A program made the translations under genes and the position numbers. Below, in pieces: positions 8,261 through 16,938 of a stretch of DNA of 36,788 bases. The stretch lies in the NCBI GenBank assembly GCA_003165315.1, contig PLSX01000197.1, forward strand, positions 1 through 36,788, read 5' to 3'. The DNA comes from Acidobacteriota bacterium. GTDB lineage: Bacteria > Acidobacteriota > Terriglobia > UBA7540. Within the stretch, counting starts at the first letter, position 1; the number at the start of each line of letters is the position of its first letter. The notes under the pieces are model-generated. The model made no database searches. It saw only the letters and a program-made list of their open reading frames with translations, and was not told the DNA's origin.

Positions 8261-9390
8261 AGCGCGCTGTCAGGCAAACCTCATCTGCCCTTTTACGGGT
8301 GGTGGTTGTGCTGATGCTGATTGCCTCTTGCGGCCTCGCGGCACCGAAAACACGGCACTCCGCCAAACCTTCCCTGGTGATATCAGCTGCGGACGAAGCC
8401 CTGGCGAAGGAGCGCGGGAAAGTGCTGAACGCACATCCCCTGGCGATGTTCTATTATTCCGACGACTCGCTCGGGATGGCGTCCCTCAAGGCTCATGCTG
8501 ACGCCATGACACTGGTTGCTCCACAATGCTATGGTGTTGACCAGACGGGAGCGCTGCATGGGAAGCTTCCCTCCGGTATTTTGGAGGCAGCGCGCCGCGC
8601 TGGGCTGCCGCTTATGCCTCTGGTCACGAACCCCGGTTTCGATCGCGCCTCGGCGCACACCCTTTTGCACAATATCCACGCACAGCAACGCGCCATAATT
8701 TCCCTGGCCCAGATTGCCGAACGCGATCAATACGTGGGATGGCAGCTTGATTTCGAAGGTATCGATCCCGCGGACAAGCTTGCGTACACGCGATTCGTTA
8801 CCCGTGTCGCGGCGCGCATGCATCGCGACCACCGGCTTCTGAGCATCGCGGTGGTACCGCGCTTTTCTGACGCTTTCCCCGACAGTTCCATTCCAGGGTT
8901 TCACACTGGCGAATGGGGCGCGGCATTTGATTTCCGCGGGCTCGCCAGGGTTGCCGACTTCCTGGTCCTCATGGCTTACGATGAACACACGTCATTAACC
9001 CCACCCGGCCCCGTGGCTGGCTATGATTGGGTCAATGCCGCACTTGGCTACGCCTCCAGCCGCGTACCTGCTTCCAAGCTGTTGTTGGGTCTTCCCCTTT
9101 ACGGGCGCGAGTGGGTTGAAACTTCTCGCGGCACAACGGCGCGTAGCGTGGCTTACAAAGACTTGAAAGATTACCTGGAAGATCCCACAAGCGACTGGTA
9201 TTGGGACGACCTCTTCCGCACTTCCCGGTTCCAATTGCGTGACGGTGATTCCGAACGCACCGCGTGGTTTGACGATGCCCGCAGCCTGGGCGAAAAACTG
9301 AAGCTCGTGCGAACTTACCATTTGCTTGGATACGCTGCCTGGCGATTGGGTATGGAAGACCCGGAGTTTTGGCAGTCGGCGGGGCAATAA
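8239..9390 (+). CDS. GH18-family hydrolase (chitinase/spore-germination-type)
   Basis: A 383-residue exported protein with a hydrophobic signal ending near LMLIASCGLAA. Its lipobox-like ASC suggests either a lipoprotein or cleavage at AxA. The barrel has the GH18 strand-4 motif in shortened form, WQLDFEGID, with D171 and the catalytic acid E173 in place of the full DxxDxDxE, and the strand-6 motif LMAYDEH (Y247, D248). VAGYDWV and LLLGLPLYGREW also match the YaaH/SpoIVFH-like branch. It should cleave beta-1,4 GlcNAc-containing glycans by substrate-assisted catalysis. The ATG at 8239 is preceded by GGAAAG, so the longer upstream frame is not used. It overlaps the permease gene and lies 22 bp before the GH84 gene. 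Confidence 0.87.
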   Translation: MGSSHNLKRAVRQTSSALLRVVVVLMLIASCGLAAPKTRHSAKPSLVISAADEALAKERGKVLNAHPLAMFYYSDDSLGMASLKAHADAMTLVAPQCYGVDQTGALHGKLPSGILEAARRAGLPLMPLVTNPGFDRASAHTLLHNIHAQQRAIISLAQIAERDQYVGWQLDFEGIDPADKLAYTRFVTRVAARMHRDHRLLSIAVVPRFSDAFPDSSIPGFHTGEWGAAFDFRGLARVADFLVLMAYDEHTSLTPPGPVAGYDWVNAALGYASSRVPASKLLLGLPLYGREWVETSRGTTARSVAYKDLKDYLEDPTSDWYWDDLFRTSRFQLRDGDSERTAWFDDARSLGEKLKLVRTYHLLGYAAWRLGMEDPEFWQSAGQ

Positions 9391-9412
9391 CCTTCATTAT
9401 TGGAGATCAGTC

Positions 9413-11839
9413 ATGCGGGCTCGCGCGGTTATGGGTCTTGGGGTTTTGATGTCGGCCTTCATAGCGTCCGGCGCTCGCGCCGATGAACACACCTGGGTTG
9501 TCCTCTCGGACCGCGATCTGGATAGCCGCATCGAGCGCCAACTCAACGTTCTGGCGGTTCATGATCAGGCGTTGATCCGAATCTTGAACAGCAACACGGA
9601 AGGGTCGAGTGTGCTTCCCGAAGAGGGGGGCCTGACGATCGAATTGCACTGGGAAAACAACGCGGAAGCCTTTATCGCCGCACTCAAGCATGATGCGGTC
9701 GCAACCGAAGTGGCACTTACAACGGCGCTTGCAGCGGAAGGTTACATCATTGAGGCCAGTTACCCACGCGCCGCGGCTCCCAACCGCCTGCGTATTACCG
9801 CCAACACGTGGCGGGGATTTCACTATGCCCTGTTGAGGATTCCGGATCTGTTGGCCCTCTCGCCGTTGCGCCTTTCCAGTGAACTCATTCCCCACCCCCA
9901 GTCCGTTCGCATTGAAAGAAATGGTCTCACCTCCGTTATCGCGGACTTTCCCTCATTCCCCGAGCGCGGAGTGGTGGAAGGGTTTTACGGCACTCCTTGG
10001 ACGCATCAGGACCGGGTGGAGATTTTGCGCTTCGAGGGCGCGCATGGGATGAACGTGTATTACTATGCCCCCAAAGACGATCCCTACCACCGTAAACTCT
10101 GGCGCGATGCCTATCCGCCGGAAGCGCAGCAGAACCTGGGTGAACTTGTTGATGCCGCGAACCGCAACTTCGTGGATTTCTGTTTTGCCATCAGCCCCGG
10201 CCTCACCATGGCTTACTCCAGCGAGAAGGATTTCCACGTCCTGACCAATAAGCTCGAGAGTGTCAGTAAACTGGGCGTTTCCTGCTTTGCCCTTTTTCTT
10301 GACGATGTGCCTCAGGATATGCAGGATCCCCAGGATCGAACACAATTCAAAACCCTCGCACAGGCCCATATCTACCTCACCAACAAGCTCTACAAACACC
10401 TCAAAGAGCAGTCCGCCGCGAACCGCCTGACGCTGACGCCTACGACCTACACCAATGAGTGGGGCAACCGCGACTACATTCAGGAGCTGGGTGCAGGAGT
10501 TGATCCGGATGTCTCGATCGTTTGGACGGGGCCGAAAGTCCTGTCTCCCGCCATTACCGTCGAGCAAGCGCGTGAATGGGGCGGGTACCTCCATCGACCG
10601 CCGCTGATTTGGGATAACTTTCCTGTAAACGACGGAACGCCTTGGTGCCGCTACCTGGGGCCGCTTATGGGCCGCGACCCGCACTTGTCCGGTGTTATTC
10701 GCGGGCTCTTTTCCAATCCCATGATCGAGCCGCGCGCCTCAATGATCCCGCTACAGACGATTGCAGATTATCTGTGGAATTCCTCTGCTTATGATTCGGC
10801 GCAATCGGAAACCCACGCGGTCGTGAGTCAATACGGCCAGGACGCCCCGCGTCAACTCGCCCCGTTCCTCAAGATTTACGGAACATATTATTGGGACGAT
10901 GGAAGCTTCACTTCATTATTCCAGGAGCGCCGCCAACCCATTAACGTCGAGAAGATGCAATCGCAAATTGCGGAAATGGATTTGGCGCTGGAGCAACTGC
11001 GCTATCAGCGGCGACTGGAGCCATTGCTGAACGAAATATCCCCGGCCGTCAAGCGCACCAAAGAGCGTCTGGCCGAAGTCAATGCCGATACGGCGTTTCG
11101 GCACCTCCCCGACGGTACACTTCAATGGGATGAACACCATGAAGAACTCTCAGCCTATGGCTTGACCCAGTCTCCCAATTTGGACGGCGATTTCAAAAAG
11201 TGGGAGGGCGGCCAGATTTACCGGCTTGATGATCTTGCCCAGGTGGTGAAGGGCGCCAAGCTGTGGAACGGCCCGCACGACTTGTCCGCGCGCGTGGCCC
11301 TGGCCTGGGACACAAGCTACCTCTACGTGGGCGTCGATGTTGTTGACCCGGATCTCTATCAGCCCTTCTTTGGGCGCGGCATTCAGAATGGCGATACTTT
11401 TGAGCTTTTACTGGAGTCAGGATTTCGCAAGAACTTCCTGGCCAAGGAGCCCACTGGCGATGAATACGCGCTCTACTTCAGTCCCGGGAACTTCGCAGGA
11501 ATCAAGGCAAGCATTTTCTCCGATGAGGACTACCTGCCGCCACGCGCTCAACCTCACGACTATATGAAGGAGATTTACACGGCCTGGAAGAAGACCAGCC
11601 ACGGCTACTCCGGGGACATTGCGATTCCGGCGACTTTCTTCGAAGGGGATAAGCTCGAATCAGGTTATGAAATGGGGTTGGGATTTAGTGTAGCGAAAGT
11701 GTGGCGCCCTTCCCGGCCCACCGATGCGGAAGACCTGGAACGGATCGTGCTGCAGTCCAAGAAGGATCACCTGTTCCATGTCAGCACAGGAAACCCTTCC
11801 TCGTATCCGCGCCTCGTACTGAAAGAAAGCAAGCCGTAA
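9413..11839 (+). CDS. GH84 beta-N-acetylglucosaminidase with CBM9-like tail
   Basis: An 808-residue secreted protein with its signal peptide ending near GARA. Its N-terminal alpha/beta domain (about 30-175) is the GH84/GH20b type. The GH84 catalytic barrel (about 180-460) starts with RGVVEGFYGTPW and contains the Asp-Asp catalytic pair in LFLDDVP (D297-D298), plus the family's MNVYYYAPKDDPYHR and TPTTYTNEWG segments. A helical region (about 480-585) follows. A C-terminal domain beginning with NLDGDFKKWEG (about 587-800) resembles the CBM9/DOMON-like sugar-binding fold. GGAG seven bases before the ATG at 9413 fixes the start and removes 29 spurious residues. Bacterial GH84 enzymes remove terminal beta-GlcNAc (O-GlcNAc, mucin, hyaluronan fragments). 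Adjacent GH18 and permease genes suggest a GlcNAc-glycan scavenging operon. Confidence 0.93.
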   Translation: MRARAVMGLGVLMSAFIASGARADEHTWVVLSDRDLDSRIERQLNVLAVHDQALIRILNSNTEGSSVLPEEGGLTIELHWENNAEAFIAALKHDAVATEVALTTALAAEGYIIEASYPRAAAPNRLRITANTWRGFHYALLRIPDLLALSPLRLSSELIPHPQSVRIERNGLTSVIADFPSFPERGVVEGFYGTPWTHQDRVEILRFEGAHGMNVYYYAPKDDPYHRKLWRDAYPPEAQQNLGELVDAANRNFVDFCFAISPGLTMAYSSEKDFHVLTNKLESVSKLGVSCFALFLDDVPQDMQDPQDRTQFKTLAQAHIYLTNKLYKHLKEQSAANRLTLTPTTYTNEWGNRDYIQELGAGVDPDVSIVWTGPKVLSPAITVEQAREWGGYLHRPPLIWDNFPVNDGTPWCRYLGPLMGRDPHLSGVIRGLFSNPMIEPRASMIPLQTIADYLWNSSAYDSAQSETHAVVSQYGQDAPRQLAPFLKIYGTYYWDDGSFTSLFQERRQPINVEKMQSQIAEMDLALEQLRYQRRLEPLLNEISPAVKRTKERLAEVNADTAFRHLPDGTLQWDEHHEELSAYGLTQSPNLDGDFKKWEGGQIYRLDDLAQVVKGAKLWNGPHDLSARVALAWDTSYLYVGVDVVDPDLYQPFFGRGIQNGDTFELLLESGFRKNFLAKEPTGDEYALYFSPGNFAGIKASIFSDEDYLPPRAQPHDYMKEIYTAWKKTSHGYSGDIAIPATFFEGDKLESGYEMGLGFSVAKVWRPSRPTDAEDLERIVLQSKKDHLFHVSTGNPSSYPRLVLKESKP

Positions 11840-11862
11840 TTGCGGCGAAATTCTATATTGCG

Positions 11863-12432
11863 TTATGACCCGCTTCCGCCCTCAGCCTTCTTCTCCAAGG
11901 CGGGCAGGAGGTACTGGGTCACGATGAGCTCATATTGGGACTGCACCTCGGAGGTTACGGCAACTGTTGCCAGTGGCCCTCCCTCTGAAGACGGCTCAAA
12001 ATAGACGTCCCCGGGCCGGCCGAACGATCCCGCATCGGTCTTGGTGAACTTTGCCGAGTCGCTCTCTGCGAAATCGAAGGTTTGTTTGGGAGAGTACGCT
12101 TTCAACTGGTCCGGTGTAAGGGGAGCGACCGTTCGCACATGGATGCTGAGTTTCCCAAATGCCCGGTCCTTGCTGTATTCAATGCGGATGACGCGTTGGA
12201 GTTGCTGTCCGGGGTTCTTGGGATCGCTAACCAGATCGGCCAAGACGCAAAAGTCATCCAGCTTGCCATTGTATTTTGAGTCCAGAAGGCTGAAAAGGCG
12301 GAAGGTTGGATCATTGGCGTTGGGCGCTGAGTTCTTTTCCTTCGCGCCCATGCGTCCGGCGCTGCCGCCCATTATTAGGAGTACTAAGACAGTGCCCCAT
12401 ACAATTGCGTGTATTCTCTGGCTTGCTCTCAT
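11863..12432 (-). CDS. Secreted protein of unknown function
   Basis: This 189-residue protein starts with a signal peptide (MRASQRIHAIVWGTVLVLLIMGGSA as two hydrophobic blocks). It continues with a mixed alpha/beta domain containing LFSLLDSKYNGKLDDFCVLADL, RVIRIEYSKDRAFGKLSIHVRTV and a C-terminal helix. A strong AGGGAGGG box precedes the ATG at 12432, so the longer open frame to 12531 is not used. I do not recognise the family; similar small exported proteins of this layout occur in Acidobacteria. It is convergent with the GH84 gene and divergent from the GH-D glycosidase, with a 215-bp shared upstream region. Confidence 0.78.
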   Translation of the reverse strand: MRASQRIHAIVWGTVLVLLIMGGSAGRMGAKEKNSAPNANDPTFRLFSLLDSKYNGKLDDFCVLADLVSDPKNPGQQLQRVIRIEYSKDRAFGKLSIHVRTVAPLTPDQLKAYSPKQTFDFAESDSAKFTKTDAGSFGRPGDVYFEPSSEGGPLATVAVTSEVQSQYELIVTQYLLPALEKKAEGGSGS

Positions 12433-12647
12433 GGTCCCTCCCTGGATCGTAAACCGGAAACAGTCTTCACTTTGGCCCATAGAGCGGGGCCTTACGGGGA
12501 AGATACTATCCCCCCCATAAGCATAAGACAAGGCCCGATTGAAGCGGAGGATTTCATCTCAGGCTTGCCAGCACCGCCCATAGCGGAGTATAAGACATGG
12601 ACTCGGGACACGGTTGATCAGCCGGACTTGAACTGACGGGGGATACA

Positions 12648-14897
12648 ATGAAGGAAAAGGACCGATCGAACTTAGGCATGACACGCCAATCCTTTCTGAA
12701 AGCAACGGCCCTACTGCCGTTTGCGGCACTCGGCACCGGGCAGGCCACTGCCACTCCCCAGGGGAATACGGCGCCGGGCACTCGAATGACGTCCCCGAAG
12801 CTCAGGATTGTCAGCGCCCACTTCCAATTGAATGTTACGGCAGGTCAAGGCCTGCAAACGGAATTGATGCACATGCCCTCCGGACTGACTCTGGCAAACG
12901 GGGACTATAGCTACTCCTTTGGCCAGCCAGTGTTTACTGCCGGTTCCCCAACGCAAGAGGGCAGCACGACCCTTCTGGATCTCTTGGGTGACACGGGTAA
13001 TGGCATCGAGATCCGCCAGCAGTTTCGCGTTTCCCAAGACAAGCCTTGGGTGGAAGAAGAGATCACTCTCACAAACCGGACCCACCACCCGATCGCACTG
13101 CCCGACGCACGGTGCGGTTTGGTGCTTCCCATCAAGGTGACAGGCGATTCGGTGGAGTCACCTCTAAAGGACTTCAAATTCACCGCCGCTCCCTATCGAC
13201 GGGAGCCCACCGGAAATCGCACCCAGTTCGCGGATTACACGCTGCTTCAGGTGCTCACGGAATCCCGTCATTCGGAGCTGCGGGCGCAAAGGAATATCCA
13301 ACGTTTTGACAAGGTCTATCTGTCTAACGTTTATGCAATGGGATTTATCAATACCGATTACCCGCAATATGCCTCCGAGGGCTGGGTTATTACCGATGGC
13401 CGCCGGGGATTTCTGGTCACCAAATACAGCCAGGAAGGAATGGAGTGGGCGCTGCTTGACCGCGTTTCCTTGGGCGATGAACGCCTGGGCCTTCGCTGGG
13501 GAGGATTCGGTGTTTTTCAAGGCGACCCGGAATCCGCCGCTGTGCTTGCCCCGCAGTCGTCGCATCGGTTCGGCGTCACCCGCATTACCGCCTTCGAGGG
13601 TGGGATGAACGAGGGATTCTACACTTATCGCGCCGAGATGGAGGCCCGCGGAATGGGCTGCCCACAGGGTTTCAATCCCCCCGTCCATTGGAATGAGCTC
13701 TATGACAACAAGCTCTGGTGGCTGCCCGATTCGGGGATGGACAAGCCCGAAAACCGGAAGAAGTACTACACCCTTGACGACCTGAAGGAAGCGGCGGGAA
13801 AGGCTCGCGATATCGGATGCGAGGCGCTCTACCTTGACCCTGGTTGGGATACGCTTTTCGCTTCCAAGATTTGGGATGAGCCGCGCCTGGGTAAATTACA
13901 GGACTTTACTGCGCTGCTCCATCGGGAATACGGCCTGAAGTTGTCGCTGCATACACCCCTTTCCGGCTGGTGCGATCCATCGTCTTATGCGCGGGATATC
14001 GACCGCATGAACCGCGATGGCAGCCGCGTGGAAATGTCATTGTGCGGCTCCTCCCGCCAGTATGTGGCGGAGACGCTTTCCCGGCTTTCGGCCCTGGCGC
14101 ACGATGGCGCGGCGTTCTTTATGTTCGACGGAACGATGACTTTCGGTGAGTGCTGGGATCCCCATCACGGCCATCCCGTTCCCTCCCGGCGTGAAGATCA
14201 CGTGAAGGCCACAAACGGGCTGGCATTCCAGGTTCATTCCCAATACCCGGAAGTCCTGATTGAAATGCACGATCAGGTTCTGGGCGGCACGAGCCTGCGC
14301 TATGTTCCGACCTATTACGGATACGGCAAGCGGCTGTTCGACGCCGCCACGGCTCCCACCCATGGATTCGATACAGTGTGGGGGTTTGAACTGATGTGGA
14401 GCCCCATGAAGGACCTGGTGGGCGGGCACAGTATGGCGCTCTACTACTACAATCTGGCTTACTCGCTGCCGCTCTACCTCCACATCGACCTGCGCAAGGA
14501 CAACCCGCAGTGTCTGATGTTCTGGTGGAACGCCTCAACCTGCCGCCATTTGGGGATTGGGGGAACACACCCCGACCCCGCTGTCCGAAAGTCTCAAAAG
14601 GAGGCCATGGCGGCGTATCGAAGGCTCGAAACCTTCTTCAAACAGGGGACGTTTTACGGCCTCGGCGAAATGGTGCACGTTCATGTTCATCCCACGGAAC
14701 CATCCGCTGTCATGAACGTCTTCAATTTGCAGAGCCAGCCCGCTACGCAGCATATCGAATTTACGCCAGCTCAAGTTGGTCTTGCGGGCTCGAAGGATTA
14801 CAAAGTGATCGGCGCCACATCGAGCCGGCGCGGTGACCTTTTCAGTCTGGATGTCGTCGTTCCTGCTCTCGGCCATTCGCTGGTGGAGCTGCGCTGA
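12648..14897 (+). CDS. Clan GH-D (GH36-like) glycosidase, exported
   Basis: This 749-residue protein has a Tat-like signal (MTRQSFLKATALLPFAALG, lacking the second arginine). A large N-terminal beta-sandwich (about 45-340) is the alpha-galactosidase supersandwich type, with QFRVSQDKPWVEEEITLTNR. The (beta/alpha)8 barrel (about 345-640) contains ALYLDPGWDTLF and LKLSLHTPLSGWCDPSS, with FFMFDG (D494) at the nucleophile position. A small C-terminal beta domain ends it. The usual GH36/GH27 K-x-D and SxGxxx(x)D acid motifs are not clean, so activity on alpha-galactosides is a family-level guess; it could be a distinct GH-D family. GGGGGA five bases before the ATG supports the start. Confidence 0.72.
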   Translation: MKEKDRSNLGMTRQSFLKATALLPFAALGTGQATATPQGNTAPGTRMTSPKLRIVSAHFQLNVTAGQGLQTELMHMPSGLTLANGDYSYSFGQPVFTAGSPTQEGSTTLLDLLGDTGNGIEIRQQFRVSQDKPWVEEEITLTNRTHHPIALPDARCGLVLPIKVTGDSVESPLKDFKFTAAPYRREPTGNRTQFADYTLLQVLTESRHSELRAQRNIQRFDKVYLSNVYAMGFINTDYPQYASEGWVITDGRRGFLVTKYSQEGMEWALLDRVSLGDERLGLRWGGFGVFQGDPESAAVLAPQSSHRFGVTRITAFEGGMNEGFYTYRAEMEARGMGCPQGFNPPVHWNELYDNKLWWLPDSGMDKPENRKKYYTLDDLKEAAGKARDIGCEALYLDPGWDTLFASKIWDEPRLGKLQDFTALLHREYGLKLSLHTPLSGWCDPSSYARDIDRMNRDGSRVEMSLCGSSRQYVAETLSRLSALAHDGAAFFMFDGTMTFGECWDPHHGHPVPSRREDHVKATNGLAFQVHSQYPEVLIEMHDQVLGGTSLRYVPTYYGYGKRLFDAATAPTHGFDTVWGFELMWSPMKDLVGGHSMALYYYNLAYSLPLYLHIDLRKDNPQCLMFWWNASTCRHLGIGGTHPDPAVRKSQKEAMAAYRRLETFFKQGTFYGLGEMVHVHVHPTEPSAVMNVFNLQSQPATQHIEFTPAQVGLAGSKDYKVIGATSSRRGDLFSLDVVVPALGHSLVELR

Positions 14898-15180
14898 TTT
14901 GGGGAATTTGCCGGGCCGCACTCATGTATCCTGACTAAAACATTCCTGAGTGCATCTAACTCACTGAGGGATTTCTGTAGTTCTTTAGCTGGTTACTTTC
15001 CTGGGCTTGACGGGGCTTTTAGCATATGGAATCTTGCCGGGCGCGCCGAGGGCAAGTATCATTTCGGCGTCCTCGACGCAACAAGACCGCGCGGAACTGT
15101 TCCAGAAATCCGCGGTTTTCGTACTTAGAGATTTGGCGCTGAAAGCCGATTGGGCGAATTTCAGGTCGGGAGTTACAAAC
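14898..15180. other. 283-bp leader of the sugar dehydrogenase gene
   Basis: There is no separate gene here. An open frame in phase with the dehydrogenase runs back to about 15007 but has no ribosome-binding site and encodes no transporter, signal or known domain. TGAGT and ACTCA separated by seven bases (about 14948-14964) could form a weak hairpin. A TTGACG at 15006-15011 resembles a -35 box, but no well-spaced -10 follows. The GGGAG box before 15181 belongs to the next gene. Confidence 0.4.
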
Positions 15181-16848
15181 ATGGTGAAATCCACAATCCG
15201 CATTCTTGCGGATGTGATGGCAATGGGCGCGATGATGCCGCTCCTAATTTTCACGGCCTGTGCGGCGCAGAATCCGGCTTTTCACGGCGCGCCGACCTCA
15301 GTAAGGACAATGCGGAATCCGTACGTGGGGCAACCGCCTGATTCCGCCAAATCGGCCTATCACATCCGCTGCGCCAACTGTCACGGTGAAAACGGGCAGG
15401 GAATGGGGAACGTTCCTGCGCTGGCCAGTGGGGCGACGCAGTCTGCAACTGACGGAGAACTGTTCTGGTACATCACCAGGGGCGATGCGGGGAATGGCAT
15501 GCCCTCCTGGGAGACACTGTCAACTCAGGAGAGATGGCAGATCGTCAGTTTTCTCCGCGTCCTGGGAAGTTCCAAGGGCGGTCCATCCAGCGCGCACTTT
15601 TCACTCGGGGAAGCCCTCGGAATAGGAGTGGATGCACCTCCGCCCGAACCTCCCTTCACCGACTATCGTTTTGAGAAGCCCGGCACGTTTCGCAAAATCA
15701 CTTTGAGTGATCTCCCCGCTCCCTTCGCCACCAAGTCTGCGGGCAACGGGCCTGAAGTCGTGCCGCGCCCGGAGAATGCGTGGCCGCAGGTTCCTTCGGG
15801 TTTCAAAGTCGATCTCTATGCCACCGGACTTGATGAGCCCCGCTTGATCCGCACGGCGCCCAATGGCGACATGTTCGTGGCCGAAACCCGTCCCGGCCAG
15901 GTTCGCGTATTCCGCGGGATCAATGCTGACGGCAAGCCCGGCCAGACAGAGGTTTTCGCCACCGGCCTTAAACTGCCCTTTGGCATCAACTTCTATCCGC
16001 CCGGACCGAACCCGCAATGGATTTATGTGGGTAACACGAACTCTGTGGTGCGCTTCCCTTACCAGAACGGGGATTTGAAGGCGCGAGGCCCTGCGGAACA
16101 TATTGCCGACCTGCCCTCCTCTGGCCGCGGCCATATAACCCGCGACATTCAGTTCACTCCCGACGGATCGAAGATGTACGTTTCCGTGGGTTCGGGCTCC
16201 AACGTGGATGATCCTGATACGACGCCGGCGGAGAAAAACCGCGCCGATGTGCTGGAGTTCAACCCCGACGGATCGGCAATGCGGATTTTCGCCTACGGCA
16301 TCCGGAATTGTGTGGGAATGGCGGTGAACCCGATCACCAGTGAGCTATGGTGTTCAGTGAACGAACGCGACGCCCTGGGAGACAATCTGGTTCCCGACTA
16401 CATCACCCACGTGCAGCCTGGCGGCTTTTACGGCTGGCCATGGTGGTATATGGGCGGCCACCAGGATCCGCGGCACGAGGGCAAGCATCCAGAGTTGAAA
16501 GACAAAGTCATCACCCCTGACGTGATCCTGCATCCGCACAACGCTTCGCTGGAGATGACATTCTATGATGGCAAGCAATTCCCGGCGGAATACCAGGGCG
16601 ATATATTTGCCTGCGAGCATGGATCCTGGAATCGAACGGTGCGAGTGGGTTATGAGCTGATTCGGGTGCCGCTGCACCAGACCGGTCACGCCAGCGGCGA
16701 ATATGAAGATTTCATGACCGGATTTGTGGTGGACAATGGGCACGTCTGGGGCCGGCCGGTGGGCGTCACCGCTGCTACCGATGGATCGCTGCTGGTCACC
16801 GACGACGGCTCAAACTCCATTTGGAGGATTACCTACACGGGCAAGTAG
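15181..16848 (+). CDS. Cytochrome c / PQQ-type sorbosone-glucose dehydrogenase fusion
   Basis: This 555-residue exported protein has a signal or lipoprotein leader ending at FTAC (C27). A mono-haem cytochrome c domain follows (about 50-135), with the haem site CANCH (C64, C67, H68) and a probable Met ligand in NGMPSW. Next is a six-bladed sugar dehydrogenase propeller of the GSDH/L-sorbosone family (about 195-553), with GLDEPRLIRTAPNGDMFVAE, VSVGSGSNVDDPD, YGIRNCVGMAVNP and GGFYGWPWWY. These segments include the PQQ and Ca2+ pocket positions of the family. It should oxidise an aldose or related sugar in the periplasm and pass electrons to its own haem. GGGAG eight bases before the ATG sets the start. 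Confidence 0.88.
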   Translation: MVKSTIRILADVMAMGAMMPLLIFTACAAQNPAFHGAPTSVRTMRNPYVGQPPDSAKSAYHIRCANCHGENGQGMGNVPALASGATQSATDGELFWYITRGDAGNGMPSWETLSTQERWQIVSFLRVLGSSKGGPSSAHFSLGEALGIGVDAPPPEPPFTDYRFEKPGTFRKITLSDLPAPFATKSAGNGPEVVPRPENAWPQVPSGFKVDLYATGLDEPRLIRTAPNGDMFVAETRPGQVRVFRGINADGKPGQTEVFATGLKLPFGINFYPPGPNPQWIYVGNTNSVVRFPYQNGDLKARGPAEHIADLPSSGRGHITRDIQFTPDGSKMYVSVGSGSNVDDPDTTPAEKNRADVLEFNPDGSAMRIFAYGIRNCVGMAVNPITSELWCSVNERDALGDNLVPDYITHVQPGGFYGWPWWYMGGHQDPRHEGKHPELKDKVITPDVILHPHNASLEMTFYDGKQFPAEYQGDIFACEHGSWNRTVRVGYELIRVPLHQTGHASGEYEDFMTGFVVDNGHVWGRPVGVTAATDGSLLVTDDGSNSIWRITYTGK

Positions 16849-16938
16849 ATGGGATCTTAAGCGAGGAGGAGAAATGTAACCCGTGTCTTCACAGTGGCGC
16901 AGCGCCTCTACGGGATAAACACCAGAATCGCGTCACTT

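Noticed and set aside
9326..9412. Longer GH84 start
   Set aside because: It overlaps the GH18 gene and precedes the signal peptide; GGAG before 9413 marks the real start.
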